Positions 37,054 to 48,744 of a stretch of 64,000 bases of DNA are shown here, piece by piece. The notes beneath the pieces are model-generated. The model searched no databases, was not told the origin of the DNA, and worked only from the letters and a program-made list of their open reading frames with translations. Source of the stretch: Setoptus koraiensis (taxonomy: Eukaryota > Arthropoda); assembly GCA_048013815.1 (NCBI GenBank), contig CM106586.1, positions 2,852,001-2,916,000 on the forward strand, written 5' to 3'. Within the stretch, counting starts at the first letter, position 1. Each line of letters starts with the position of its first letter. A program made the position numbers and the translations under genes.

Positions 37054-38812
37054 CTTGAGTTTGTTGCGCACACAATTGATTAATCGATCGATTAATTATC
37101 TAATTATCCGACTGCTGGAGTGTGTTACTAGAAGTGTGTTGATTGGGGTGCGTTAATTGGGGTGCGTTAATTGGAGTGTGTGTGTGTGTGTGTGTGTAAG
37201 TGCGGGGCCAGGGCAAAACTGGGTCAGTTGGGGTTCATCACCGTCAGCGAATTCGCATTCTCAGTGGACGCGCTTTCTACATGGTCCGCGACTCTCTACA
37301 CGGTCACTCGGCACGATATACATGACGATATACATGCCAGCCGAAATCGCAAGCGGATAGTGCCAGCCCGGCGGCGACCTTGTTGCTCGCTGGCCACTGC
37401 GTCTACACTTTTCACGGCCGACGGTCGACGGTGCGACAATCGTGCAATTTTGCAAAATTTAATTGAAATTGCAAGAATGCAAGAATGCAAAATTGCAAAA
37501 TTGCAAAATTTCATTCAAAATTTGCATGCAATTTCAATCATTAAACTATCCGGCGAATTAGCATGCTGGCCATCGGAGCTGCTGTTGCAACAACTGTATC
37601 AACTTACCTTTGTAGTTTGTAGTTGCAGCGCTCACCAATTGTGCTGCCAGTTGCTGCTGGCGATATTTCAGTATTAGTGTATCAGTTATTGTGGCGCTAG
37701 TGGCAGTTGCTGAAATTCACTTAATTAAACTTCCTCTCGCTAATCTGATACCAAATTACAAGTGGCTGAATGCTTACATTTTGTTGGCCGCGGCGTTGTT
37801 TCGTTGTTGGTGCCATTTGTCACTTGACAACTGCAACTGGCGCCTTACTAACAGCGATTTGTAACAATAATAATAGTCTGATAATTGTCGCCTTCTTGCT
37901 GCCGACTCACTAACGTTGTTGTTGTTGTTGTTGTGTGCATTCAAGATGCAGACTGGTCGGCCAATACTTGATACAAGGACAAGGTTGCGCGGCGCCCGAT
38001 ATTGTCGGCTCACACGAGATGTGCGAGCAAACGGTGACACTTGTTGCACTAATTAATTAGCGTAAAACACTGCCGATGGATGAGCGCTGGACAGTGGAGA
38101 CAGGTAACTACTAATTAGTGACTAATAAACGAATAACTAAGTCAATAACTGTTAGCGACCAACTGATGGATGGATCTGTTGTGAGTCGTTGGCTGCTGCT
38201 ACTGCTCTAATTGTAATGCCGTTATCGCTGTCAATTTGCGCTGTCAAATAGTTATTATTATTGATTGCTGTTGGTTGTTTACTTTTTTGCAGCCGCAACT
38301 TGTAGCGCTGTAGCGTGTATGTAATGTTATGATCTGGACATCACGTTGCGCGATGTTTCAATGACACGTCGATAGGTCGTTTCCTCTATGAGTATAGACA
38401 AATGACTTTTGTCAATACAACGAGACTTGTAAAACAACAACAACGACAACACCAACTGTTGCAATTTGTGAATAAACAAACATCTATCGGCTGGCCAAGA
38501 TAACACAGCCAGAGAATAAAGAAGGCAAAAGCAAAGTTTTTTTTTTCACATGATTTATCGATTGTCGAGCTCGTGCTCTAATGAGCGCCATTCATTCGAT
38601 AGATTATTATTCTGGGTGGTTCCCTACCAGGCCGTTGCAATCTCTGCGTTCCCCATAACGGCTGGTAATAATGATAATTTCGCCAGATAGACGCGACACA
38701 GACCGCCTCCCCCTCCTCGTCTGAGCGACACATTGCTGGCTTGGCTGACATGACACAGCCAGACGCTGGCTAGCCAGCCAGACAGCCAGCCAGCGTGCAT
38801 GTATATATATCC

Positions 38813-38918
38813 TTGTTGTTGTTGTCGTTGTTGTTGTTGCTGTTGTTGCTGTTGTCGTTGCTGTTGCTGTTGTTGCTGTTGTTGCTGTCGTTGCTGTCGT
38901 TGCTGTTGTTGCTGTTGT
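38813..38918. repeat. TTG/CTG/TCG trinucleotide tract
   Basis: Imperfect trinucleotide repeat of about 105 bp. All three frames of the minus strand become simple poly-amino-acid frames (Gln, Asn/Thr, Ala/Thr), so open frames through it are not evidence of a gene. Confidence 0.85.
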
Positions 38919-39193
38919 AGAGTCAAACAATTCATAGTTCAACTTTCACGTTGCCACTTGTTATGCTAAATGGCAGCCAGTCTGGCTGTGTTGTAGTTGC
39001 AACAACAACGGCAACAACAGAGGCAACGACAACGACAACGACAACGACAATAGCGGTGTGCTGATATGTTGATAGAACAGATCAAGTGCGAAGGTTGCCT
39101 GACACTCGGTGGATATTGATTAACCCTCCACGGCTGACTCCAACAACAACAGCAACTGCAACTGCAACTGCAACTCCAAATGTCTGCTCACTT

Positions 39194-39220
39194 AAATAAC
39201 TGGCGTCTGGCCAGTTATTT
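39194..39220. repeat. perfect 10-bp hairpin
   Basis: AAATAACTGG at 39194-39203 pairs with 39211-39220 over a 7-nt loop. A related GCCAGACGC element follows about 15 bp further on and can pair with the loop, giving alternative folds. Confidence 0.7.
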
Positions 39221-41588
39221 GCACCAACCAACTGCCAGACGCTGTCTCAATCTCACAGGGTGCAGCTAACTAGCTGCAGCCATTGAAAACATTCTCATCC
39301 GATTGTTTTAGTTGCTTCACTTCTAACAACGGCAATGGCTCACTGTGAGACTGGCTGAGATTGGCGGTGGCATTGACCACGTTGTTTCTGTCCGAACTTG
39401 GTCTCTATGAATATTTGAATGGAGTTAAATGGGAGCTCAGTGAACTCTCATGCTGCACACGCATAATCGTAACAGCGACCACTTGTCGGCCAGCTCACTC
39501 TCGTTCTCTTCAATACGTAACAGTTTGCCATTATCATAACAACAACAACAGCGACGGCGCCAGCAAATCAACTCTGCTCTTCCTTGAATGTGCAGTAAGG
39601 TCGAAAGTGATCGCAAACACAAGAACATCGAAATAAATTGATAAATGCAACAGGTGAAGAGCTCAGCTGTCCCGTGTGAATTATAATACTGTGAATAGCA
39701 GTCGGTGGTAGTGGTCAGAAAAGTTTTCTCGATCGAACGCCCGATCCAACTTGAGCAATCGCCTTCTCTCTCTCTCTCTCTCTCTTGTGCCTTGTCTCTT
39801 GTGCCTTCGCCCTCTCGTATGACGCTCTGCTGGCCACTGATTACGAGTGTAACTCTTTGCAATGTGGACACTTGATACCCGCTGCAGTTGCGCAATCTCG
39901 CTCGTTGCAATCCTTTTGTTGTTTGAATATGTTGCTCACTGCAAATCGCTATTCTCTGGTCTGGTTAGACTCGCTGCCATTCATAGATTGTCGGACCAGA
40001 CGGACTAACGGAGGCACAGAAAGCGGCCAACAACAAAACAAAGGCAACCGTTGGCGATAAGCACTCAATCTCATCCACTGGTCTCACAACCCTGCACCGC
40101 TAGGCCGTCAATAGTGTTTAGCACCCTGTCTAAGAACTGAACTAATTTAATGTCTATACGTCATGTACCTGTTGATTTAGTATCTTATTATGCATTATCA
40201 TTATGCATTATTATTATTATGCATTAATTTGCGCCAACTACACTGTTGAGGGCGCTGGTGGAGTGGCGCTGGTCATTTGTATCATTAATTTTGCGAATGA
40301 GAAAATAGAATCGCAATAATAAATAAAAAAAAATATTGCCTGATTAACTGATACTAACAAGGTACGTGTTGTCGCGGTCGCGTCAATTATCTTATCGTTG
40401 TGTTTAATGTTAACCTAATCTGAACAAATTCGCTAGTAAAAGTGATTCTGTTTAGAGATAAATAATAATAATATTAATCATTGGATCACGATTAGCTAAT
40501 ATCCATTCATTATATCGCTTATATTATTCTACTTCTGTCATTGATGAAAGATAAGATTGCTAGTGCCACCTCAACACTCTAATGAGGAGGCACTAAATTG
40601 AGTTTGTGTCTGATGGGAAGGTTAAGCCCCACATCCATTTTAACAGCCACAATTTCATCCATTTTTGGACCCTGCCAATGCCATTAAATGGATAAGTCCA
40701 ATTAGAGATAGCTTTGTGTTCGGCGTAAACCGATTGTTCGTGTGTTCATCAATTTTCGATTAACATGATAAAAAATGTACAAGTAATAATAGCTTTTTAA
40801 TCGGTTATGGCCGGTTATTACATTACATACACTTTTCACATACCAATGCTATCACATACAACTATCTCATTGTTGCAAACATAAATGTTGACCCAACTCC
40901 TTAGTGAGACTGCGTTTCGTTCATTTATTGAATATTATAATCGCGTCAGATATTGATTTAGCCAGCATCGTTGCAGTCGTTTGATTGCACAAAATTGTTA
41001 GATACAATCAACCAGACAACAGCTTCCTGAACATGGCAAAGATAATGGTTGCTTGTTTATTAAATACGGTGCGTTTCTCCTCCAGATACCTGCAACGCAA
41101 CGCGTTAATCAAATTTTGTAACGTTATGAGATAAAAACTTTAGTTCAACATTGGAGTGATCTCGACCGGAACAAATCGTAACTTGTGTATGTTCTGTTAC
41201 ATGATACAGTCAGGCAGGTGAATGCTTTTTGTCATTATAAAATAAGTTACTCACCTGAGCGAAACTAGCTACTAAAACAGTCATGACGTCAATAAAAAGA
41301 TTATATAGCCAAAGTAGGCACAGTTCCAAGGAACATCGTCGAAACACGAACTCACTAGCTATATCGAAAACGACATTTCACTGAGGACTGATGATTTTGT
41401 CGCATTACTGTTCTCGTCATAATATTCATTACATGGCTCACTTGAGACACACAAACAAAACAACAAGTACAAGATATCCCAAGCCAATATGACAAAACTG
41501 TTAAGACACGTAACTAAAGCATTGTAATGGTTGATGTTAACTCATCGTCTAACCGATTGTGTGTCATGCCTGCATTCAAATGTTATAT

Positions 41589-41594
41589 TTTATT
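41589..41594 (-). terminator. polyadenylation signal of RIOK1
   Basis: AATAAA on the minus strand about 20 bp after the RIOK1 stop codon. Confidence 0.55.
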
Positions 41595-41612
41595 GATTCA
41601 TGATCACTATTG

Positions 41613-42989
41613 TCAATTTTTCTTTAACCTGGCTTGTCGTTCTCGTCGTTTTTTAACGTGCTTGGGTATCTTATTTGTCTCGCGCTTTATTCTCTGCGCT
41701 TGTTTCACTTCTTTCTTGCGCGACTTTTTAGATTCAGGATCCTCGTTTCTTGGCCTGGCGCTACTGACAAACTTTTTCCGCTCATCACCACCCTGCTGAG
41801 ACCCATCAACTGATCCGCTAGAGCTGTCAGAATTATCATCATTTGAATCTTCAGATTCCTGCGAATCCCCTGAACTGTTTGAATCTGTTCCATCATCGGC
41901 AGCGTCTTCAAGAAGTTCTGGCTTGAGCCTGGCCCCTCTCAAATCGGATCTCATTCCCGTCAGGGTACGATAGAATATCTCTGAATCGTTGCCAGATTTG
42001 GCGAACCGAACATCCTTCTCGAAGTCGATAACATCGTCAAGCCTTTGTGGAATGTAGGCACTCTTGAACACCTCATCATCGATTTTCTCTTGTTCGGTTA
42101 GTGCCTCTAATGTCCTGCTAGAAGCAATATTGTTCAGCCTGTTGAGATATTCATCGATGTTATTCTCATTGATACTAATATCAGTGATAAAGTCAAACAA
42201 TTCGCGCGTCGTAAGTGTTGCCACTTCTTTTTTCCTAAAAAAATCATTTACATTGAAACAGTCCTTCCTGAGAAACTCAAATGCCATAACGTGGTCTTTC
42301 TCAACAGACTGGGACACGTCAATGATGTATATGTCGCCATTTAGGTAAAGGGTGTTGAATTCGCTTAGGTCAGCGTGAACTAATTTACATTCATGATACA
42401 TCTTCCTCATGATAACAACTAATTTGAGGTACAAGGCACAGTATGTGGCATTGTCTTTGATATTGGCACTCTTCAATAGGGGCGCAGGCAGGCCGTCCTC
42501 GCCAATCATATCCATTACAAGAATGTGACTCTTGAGAAGATGTGGCTTTGGGCACAATATTCCAGCCGAATGAAGACGGTGCAAATTTCTCATCTCTTTC
42601 TCGGCCCATGTTTGCACCATTTTGCGTGGATTGCTCTTACAGTAGCCCCGTCTGAAGCGGAACTCTCCATTGACGTACTTGTCCCTATCCTTGAACACTA
42701 AGATAGACGTTTTATAGATTTTAATTACGCAGTCTCGACCATCGAGGGTGGTTGCATGGTAAACGTTGGCCTCTTTGCCCGTGGAAATACAACCGTGTAT
42801 ATCCGCCAAATGTCCTTGGTTGACTATTTTCGATAGAATGCGTATGGTTCGAGGATCGAGTACCTGATCGGTTGTGGCTCGATCCGACTTATCCTTGACC
42901 CTGATTCTCAGACCTTCCAATTTTTTCTCTGTTCGTTGCAATTGATTAGAGACCTTATTGTTCACCACAATATCCGAATTGGGTTCCAT
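41613..42989 (-). CDS. RIOK1: RIO kinase 1, with shortened N-terminus
   Basis: An atypical protein kinase/ATPase that acts in the last cytoplasmic steps of 40S ribosomal subunit maturation. The 458-residue intronless frame shows the RIO1 core: DKSDRATTDQVLDPRT (about 33-48), the P-loop-like STGKEANVY (69-77), catalytic Lys in VIKIYKTS (90), the flexible-loop motif KDRDKYVNGEFRFR, catalytic HADLSEFN (Asp207) and metal-binding IIDVSQSVE (Asp224), then an acidic Ser/Asp region and a basic C-terminus with NKIPKHVKKRRE. Human RIOK1 is about 568 residues; the difference is mainly a missing acidic N-terminal arm. The first nine residues, MEPNSDIVV, resemble the MESNLEIVV start of PAK1IP1, and the DNA upstream matches too. 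Head to head with OLA1, ATGs 425 bp apart. Confidence 0.96.
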   Translation of the reverse strand: MEPNSDIVVNNKVSNQLQRTEKKLEGLRIRVKDKSDRATTDQVLDPRTIRILSKIVNQGHLADIHGCISTGKEANVYHATTLDGRDCVIKIYKTSILVFKDRDKYVNGEFRFRRGYCKSNPRKMVQTWAEKEMRNLHRLHSAGILCPKPHLLKSHILVMDMIGEDGLPAPLLKSANIKDNATYCALYLKLVVIMRKMYHECKLVHADLSEFNTLYLNGDIYIIDVSQSVEKDHVMAFEFLRKDCFNVNDFFRKKEVATLTTRELFDFITDISINENNIDEYLNRLNNIASSRTLEALTEQEKIDDEVFKSAYIPQRLDDVIDFEKDVRFAKSGNDSEIFYRTLTGMRSDLRGARLKPELLEDAADDGTDSNSSGDSQESEDSNDDNSDSSSGSVDGSQQGGDERKKFVSSARPRNEDPESKKSRKKEVKQAQRIKRETNKIPKHVKKRRERQARLKKN

Positions 42990-43231
42990 GATGGTCGGAG
43001 AATATGTTTTGATTGGTAATGTCCAATTATTGATATGATTTTAATGAAAAAAATGCGATGATTGATTTTTTCAAAACAATGCCGAAAACATGTGCTTCTC
43101 TGTGCATTATGGTGCGAAATACAAATTTTTCTCTCAGAAAAATGCCTCAAAATGCACATATTCATGAATATTTATTTTTGCTATTCACAAGGATTTCAAA
43201 TTTCGTGCCACACTAACATGAATAGAATCCA
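42963..43231 (-). promoter_or_regulatory. RIOK1 promoter, leader and first codons, shared with PAK1IP1
   Basis: Reverse-complement match to 31669-31948, running from a 20-base block ATTCTATTCATGTTAGTGTG through the leader, the ATG and about nine codons (GTGGT is the last shared string). It occupies the RIOK1 side of the 425-bp interval between RIOK1 and OLA1. The OLA1-proximal part (43232-43414) does not match, so OLA1 lies outside the copied unit. Confidence 0.9.
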
Positions 43232-43414
43232 CGTGTATTTGCACATAAATCTCAATCATGTGATTCGCGGTGGTCTATCCGAATTTTGATCGAAGTATCG
43301 CTGAAAATCTCTAAAAAGAGTCCTCATATATATGTTTGGCCCATCTTATTAGATCACCTTCATTTGTTATTCAGCAAGACTAAAGTAGCGGGTAAAGATA
43401 TAGCCTTGCCCATT

Positions 43415-44611
43415 ATGCCACCCAAAGCCAAAAATGCCGACCATGACCAAAAATCTCTGTTGTTAGGGAGACTAGGAACCAATCTCAGGGTGGGAATTGT
43501 TGGTGTACCAAACGTGGGCAAATCAACCTTCTTCAATGTACTCACCGCCAGTCAAGCGGCGGCTGAAAATTTCCCCTTTTGTACTATTGACCCAAACGAA
43601 AGCCGTGTTCCTGTGCCCGACGAACGGTTCGATTACCTTTGCAAGTACCATAAACCGGCAAGTAAAGTGCCAGCCTTCTTGAATGTCGTCGATATCGCCG
43701 GATTAGTCAAGGGTGCAAGCGAGGGCCAAGGATTAGGAAATGCCTTTTTGTCGCATATCAAAGCTTGCGACGCAATATTTCATTTATGTCGAGCGTTCGA
43801 AAATGAGGATGTTATCCATGTGGAGGGGGACGTCAATCCAGTTAGGGACATTGAAATCATTAACGAGGAATTGCGCAAAAAAGACGAGGAGTACATTGAT
43901 CAGAACGTTGAAAAGTTGGGCCGCTTTGTTCTCAGGGGCGAAAAGAAGGACAAACCTGAGTACGATGTCTTAGTCAAAGTTCAAGATCTTATTTGCAAAC
44001 AAAAGAAACAGGCCCGTTTCGGAGAATGGTCTGCGGCCGATATTGAGGTCCTAAATAAACATTTATTATTGACGGCCAAACCCATGATATACTTGATAAA
44101 TCTGTCTGAAACTGATTACATAAAAAAGAAGAACAAGTGGCTTCCTAAGATAAAAGAATGGATCGATGCCAATGACCCGGGCGCTGTCGTTATACCATTC
44201 AGTGGATGCTTGGAGGCCAAATTAATAGAGATGCCTGATGATGAGCGCGAGGTGTATTTGAAAGAAAACAAGACCACTAGCGCCTTGGCCAAAATAATAG
44301 TGACAGGATACAAGGCACTAAATTTGTGCTATTTCTTCACAGCCGGAGCGGACGAAGTTAAAGCATGGACCATCCAGAAGGGAACAAAAGCACCTCAGGC
44401 GGCTGGCAGAATTCACACCGATTTCGAGAAAGGATTTATCATGGCCGATGTAATGAAATTCGATGATTTCAAGGCGGAAGGAAGTGAGAATGCTGTCAAA
44501 GCCGCAGGAAAATATAGGCAACAGGGTAAAACTTACGTCTGTGAAGACGGTGACATAATACACTTCAAATTCAACGCGGGTGCCGGACTAACAGGTGGAA
44601 AGAAGAAGTGA
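43415..44611 (+). CDS. OLA1: OLA1 Obg-like ATPase
   Basis: A cytosolic YchF-subfamily P-loop NTPase that prefers ATP and is linked to translation initiation and stress control. The 398-residue protein has the G1 loop GVPNVGKST (about 30-38), the family block [20 protein letters not shown]3 in [16 protein letters not shown] in place of the GTP-selective NKxD motif, and a C-terminal TGS domain ([15 protein letters not shown] onward, with [13 protein letters not shown]). The frame is open upstream to 43286 but without ATG until MPPK at 43415, which aligns with the start of the animal orthologues. No introns. It shares a 425-bp divergent promoter interval with RIOK1. Confidence 0.97.
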   Translation: MPPKAKNADHDQKSLLLGRLGTNLRVGIVGVPNVGKSTFFNVLTASQAAAENFPFCTIDPNESRVPVPDERFDYLCKYHKPASKVPAFLNVVDIAGLVKGASEGQGLGNAFLSHIKACDAIFHLCRAFENEDVIHVEGDVNPVRDIEIINEELRKKDEEYIDQNVEKLGRFVLRGEKKDKPEYDVLVKVQDLICKQKKQARFGEWSAADIEVLNKHLLLTAKPMIYLINLSETDYIKKKNKWLPKIKEWIDANDPGAVVIPFSGCLEAKLIEMPDDEREVYLKENKTTSALAKIIVTGYKALNLCYFFTAGADEVKAWTIQKGTKAPQAAGRIHTDFEKGFIMADVMKFDDFKAEGSENAVKAAGKYRQQGKTYVCEDGDIIHFKFNAGAGLTGGKKK

Positions 44612-44893
44612 TGTCGATGATGTGAAAATTCAAATCAAATTCAGATTCAGTTCGAATCTATAATATTTAATTAAACTCTTACCTATCTCTACAGTGATTT
44701 AATGATAAATTCAAATTGAGTTTTTATCGATAGGCTACTATTTTATTATAAGAACATGGTTACATATAAAAGTATATTCGTGTCGTCAGAAATATTATCA
44801 CTAACTCAACGAAAGTTATCGATAACGATAATGTCGGTTAATTTTTCGGTGATCGTGATTAGTCATGGCAAGAGTTGTTAGAGAGTTTGTGCG

Positions 44894-47678
44894 TCACATG
44901 CCCGTTGTCTTGTTTCTACTGGGCTCCCCATTCGCTTCAGAGGACTGTAAATTTAGCTTGGGGGCATGGAGACCGCTTAGTTGCAAAATGGCCTTCTCGA
45001 TTAGGCTGGTGCATGATCTTAGAGGAGCCTCGAAGGTGACATAGACTATGAAGGCGCAAAAATAGATTATCAAAGATAGCGCTAGCATGATAGTGATACG
45101 CATGTCAATATCTAGTATCATTGTTCGTCGATGACGAAGTAAATATACAAGAACAATAATCGTATCTATCAGCATGAATGACAGACTTATTCGCGACAAT
45201 GGCAACCATCCTGACCAATTGAAGAATTTTCTCATCGCAACACTATTGGCAAGGGAGCCAGTTGACAATTGTATCAGGATGATTGGCACAATGAATGAGT
45301 AGAGGATTCCTGTTATAAACAATAGAATATGACCTATGTAGATGTTGGAGAATAGCACCAAATATGATTCGGATATGTACGATAGTGACCAAATAGGAAT
45401 GTATATAAATGTGAACGACAATGCAACGGTGATCCAATTAGAAACAACGGGTCTTCTTAGAAGTTCCACTAGACGACAAAATAAATTCTTGCTATCTTTA
45501 GATTGGGCATCGTTCATCTCGTAGTTGTGCAACAAGAAGCCAGTGGTAATACCCATTGAATAATATATAGCTCTAGGCACTGTGGCGGTGTAGAGCTTGG
45601 CTTGTTCGTGGAAAATTCTTCATAGGTGAGTGACACAGATAGACACAAATTAGAGATTCTGGCAGCTCTCGATATTGTTGGATAAAGGAAGTAATTATAT
45701 TGACAACTTACAGAGCGATTGAGGCTAGTGAATTGGGCTGATATCTGGTAAATTTTCTTATTACATCAGGAATGAACGCTTCCGTCGCGAAAAACTGAAT
45801 TGCATATAAGATCCATGGGAGTACCAGACTGACGAAGAAAGTCAATCGCGGCGCTCTGGCGTCAACAATAGTTTGTTGAATAGGAATTGTACATGCTTGA
45901 TTAGACCTTAGTCTCATCTTTAAAAAAGTCGCGAGAAAATAACTGAGTCAAGTAATCGTAGTTATGCTCTCAAATTTGACTTACCTGATATACGCCATAA
46001 TCAATAGCGGTGTCACTATAATGGCACATTGCAAATCGATAGCCACATACCACGACGAAGGAATACAGAGCTCGTAGACCAGTCTATAATTCATCAAGCC
46101 AAACAACGTGTTTAACCAACTGCCTTGCCTACACGTATGTGAATTTGTGCCCGTCGATGTTCCATAGTCCCACATAGGGCCATGGTTTAAATACTTGGCC
46201 AAATATTTCATGACTAGAGTCAACACAACCACTAGTGGCATGAGGCGGAGATACCGATTAGTACAAAATAACATCCAAACGGCGGGTCTCATTAGAGTGT
46301 GAGGACGACTTTGAATAAGTTGATGTGGTTTTCCGTTTACACTTGTTCCGCTTCCGTTGAATGATCGCAGTCTGTCTGACGTGCCGAGGGGAAATCTTCT
46401 AAACAAAGTATAGGCTGTTATTGCACCGGTTATCATGAAGAATATATTAACTGCCATTGAGGAGAAACCCAAATGATATTTGTCAAAAGCATCAAAAGAA
46501 ACGGATATATCGTAAATTCTGCCAACTTGTGATGTCAATAAGAAAAAGTGTGTCCTCATTATGATGAATAAACAGATTACTTTGACACAATGTACATATT
46601 TCAAATCTATCAACGCTTTAGTGGGGCCCGTGCCGTCGCATGAATTTCCATTGGTCTGATAAATCGTCACCAGTGGATATTGCGGTTCTCCAGTCTTACT
46701 ATTATGTTGCCCCGTTGAAGCTGAGCTTGTGTCAAACAATTTTCTTGTATTCCTTATCACAGAAAAGGTATCGACCAATTTTGAATTGGCCACGTAGTGA
46801 GCCTTATATAGATCTAATAATGTACATAAAGCAACCATCGATAGCCAAATTGTGAAGAGTATGACGCAACAAGTTGCAGGCACATCGCGCCACCATTGTG
46901 TTAGGGGTGATTCCCGGTCTGGCAGGCAATAAATGTTGCCAATTTGATAATCCTTGTAGGCCGACCCAAATTGCACTCCCATTAATTGACTGATTATGCG
47001 TTTATTGTCTTCTTGTTCTGCGCCAATAGAGTCACACTCTATAGGTAGACAAACCGCACTCTTAATAGTGGCATAACTCCATTCTTTGAAGCCGTCGGTG
47101 TGTCTCCATTTTGGCCATCTCACATGAGCTAAACAGTATCTTGATGGCGTTGTAGTGACAGTGTCTGAATCGTGGTAATTATATGTGGCTTTGATGCACT
47201 GGTCGTAGTCGCCCAACCAAATGATATCACCCCGTAGAAATGATGCACTTGGTCTACCAAATGAGTCCAACAAATTGAACAGTCTGTAATCGTTTGATAG
47301 ACCAATCAACGATGATTCGTTCGTTTGCTCCGACTGGACCTTGTCAGATAGAAACGTTAACTTTCGTTTACATTCCGACAAACTGGCTCTTGGTCCGCCT
47401 GAGATGAGTTTGTCTTGGTCAGAGTCATACCGATGCATGGTGGTTATATCAAACAATGGCAATCGCCAAATTAATAAAAATAATTGTCTTATGTACACTT
47501 GTAGATTGATCTTGTCACTTGTAAAATCTCTCATAGAGTCAACCAAATCATAGAGATCATTGTTTAGTTGAGTCCTATTTAAACGAGATATATCCTCTGG
47601 AACTCCCTCTAGATTGTTGGCCTGTGACGCGGATGTAAGAAACACAAGAGAAAAAACCAAAGTAATGATGCGATTCAT
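44894..47678 (-). CDS. NRF-6-like acyltransferase (nose resistant to fluoxetine family)
   Basis: A multipass membrane protein of the NRF-6/acyltransferase-3 family; in nematodes members act in lipid or drug uptake and yolk transport, while the arthropod substrate is unknown. Coding join on the minus strand: 47678-45985, 45912-45712, 45617-44894; 2619 nt, 872 residues; introns of 72 and 94 nt, all in phase. Domains: signal peptide (about 1-20), a luminal Cys-containing NRF domain (about 55-260, with FGRPSASFLRGDIIWLGDYDQC and the SAVCLPIECDS motif), then the acyltransferase-3 membrane domain with about ten helices from about residue 275, including RYLRLMPL and a GxxxN-type start of helices (HLGFSSMAVNIFFMITG). 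The segment after the third acceptor, FHEQAKLYTATVPRAIYYSMGI, fits the family. The tail ends in a short Ser/Asn-rich region. Confidence 0.9.
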
Positions 47679-47911
47679 TTTCGATGATGTTTTTAGTCGG
47701 TTGGTATTGTTGAAATATTGTCAGCGGGGCACTTCAGAGAAATACAATTCAAGCAATTTCTAACCAATTAAATTTCATTGTGGATTTCTTTTAACAGGAC
47801 TAACATGACGATCTGTAATTAAAATCATCATTTCTAGCTCATTCTAGTTGGCGGGGAGTGGATGCATATCACAACTGAAGAGCGTTTCAAGCTAAGCGAT
47901 ACAAATGCACT

Positions 47912-48411
47912 NNNNNNNNNNNNNNNNNNNNNNNNNNNNNNNNNNNNNNNNNNNNNNNNNNNNNNNNNNNNNNNNNNNNNNNNNNNNNNNNNNNNNNNNN
48001 NNNNNNNNNNNNNNNNNNNNNNNNNNNNNNNNNNNNNNNNNNNNNNNNNNNNNNNNNNNNNNNNNNNNNNNNNNNNNNNNNNNNNNNNNNNNNNNNNNNN
48101 NNNNNNNNNNNNNNNNNNNNNNNNNNNNNNNNNNNNNNNNNNNNNNNNNNNNNNNNNNNNNNNNNNNNNNNNNNNNNNNNNNNNNNNNNNNNNNNNNNNN
48201 NNNNNNNNNNNNNNNNNNNNNNNNNNNNNNNNNNNNNNNNNNNNNNNNNNNNNNNNNNNNNNNNNNNNNNNNNNNNNNNNNNNNNNNNNNNNNNNNNNNN
48301 NNNNNNNNNNNNNNNNNNNNNNNNNNNNNNNNNNNNNNNNNNNNNNNNNNNNNNNNNNNNNNNNNNNNNNNNNNNNNNNNNNNNNNNNNNNNNNNNNNNN
48401 NNNNNNNNNNN
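47912..48411. other. assembly gap (500 N)
   Basis: A second block of exactly 500 N, shortly upstream of the acyltransferase start. The flanking sequence from about 48.7 kb onward is of doubtful quality. Confidence 0.99.
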
Positions 48412-48744
48412 AAATGTTGACGAAAAAAAAAGGACAACCCTGATTGAGATTTTTACGGGACTCTTGATTGAGAATGGTGATTGTGTATTTATTGTGGCAG
48501 TACTAAGATCTGAAATAAATCAGCAGTGTCCATATCAGTGTATGGCGAGTAGCGATTCGTTCATTGATCGCTAAATATGGAAAATTGAATCAGTGTGTAG
48601 ACCGCTGTGGTGACCCATACAATAATCTGTTCGTATCAAAGGAAAAATTGTTGCAATTGATCAGAAATAAATTGTTTGGAATTTCAGTTGATATGATATA
48701 GCCGAACTAGAGGTCTACTCACATGCAGCAGGGCTATTACGTGT
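48412..48744. other. ordinary AT-rich sequence after the gap, no gene seen
   Basis: Base composition here is like the rest of the local DNA. No open frame or RNA gene was recognised. Confidence 0.4.

Larger units (their letters stand above)
37054..41588. other. intergenic, repeat-rich, no gene seen
   Basis: This is the 5' flank of peroxidase 1 and the 3' flank of RIOK1. It contains a GT microsatellite (about 37176-37196), a set of A/T-rich ATTGCAAAA-type repeats (37441-37520), a TTG/CTG tract (38813-38918) which reads as poly-Gln on the minus strand, CAACGACAA-type repeats (39000-39050), a CT tract (39767-39784), and a 10-bp hairpin at 39194-39220. None of the short open frames looks coding. 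The part after 40 kb is AT-rich. Confidence 0.5.

Noticed and set aside
43286-43414. N-terminal extension of OLA1
   Set aside because: The frame is open but has no ATG start, and the family begins at the MPPK methionine at 43415.
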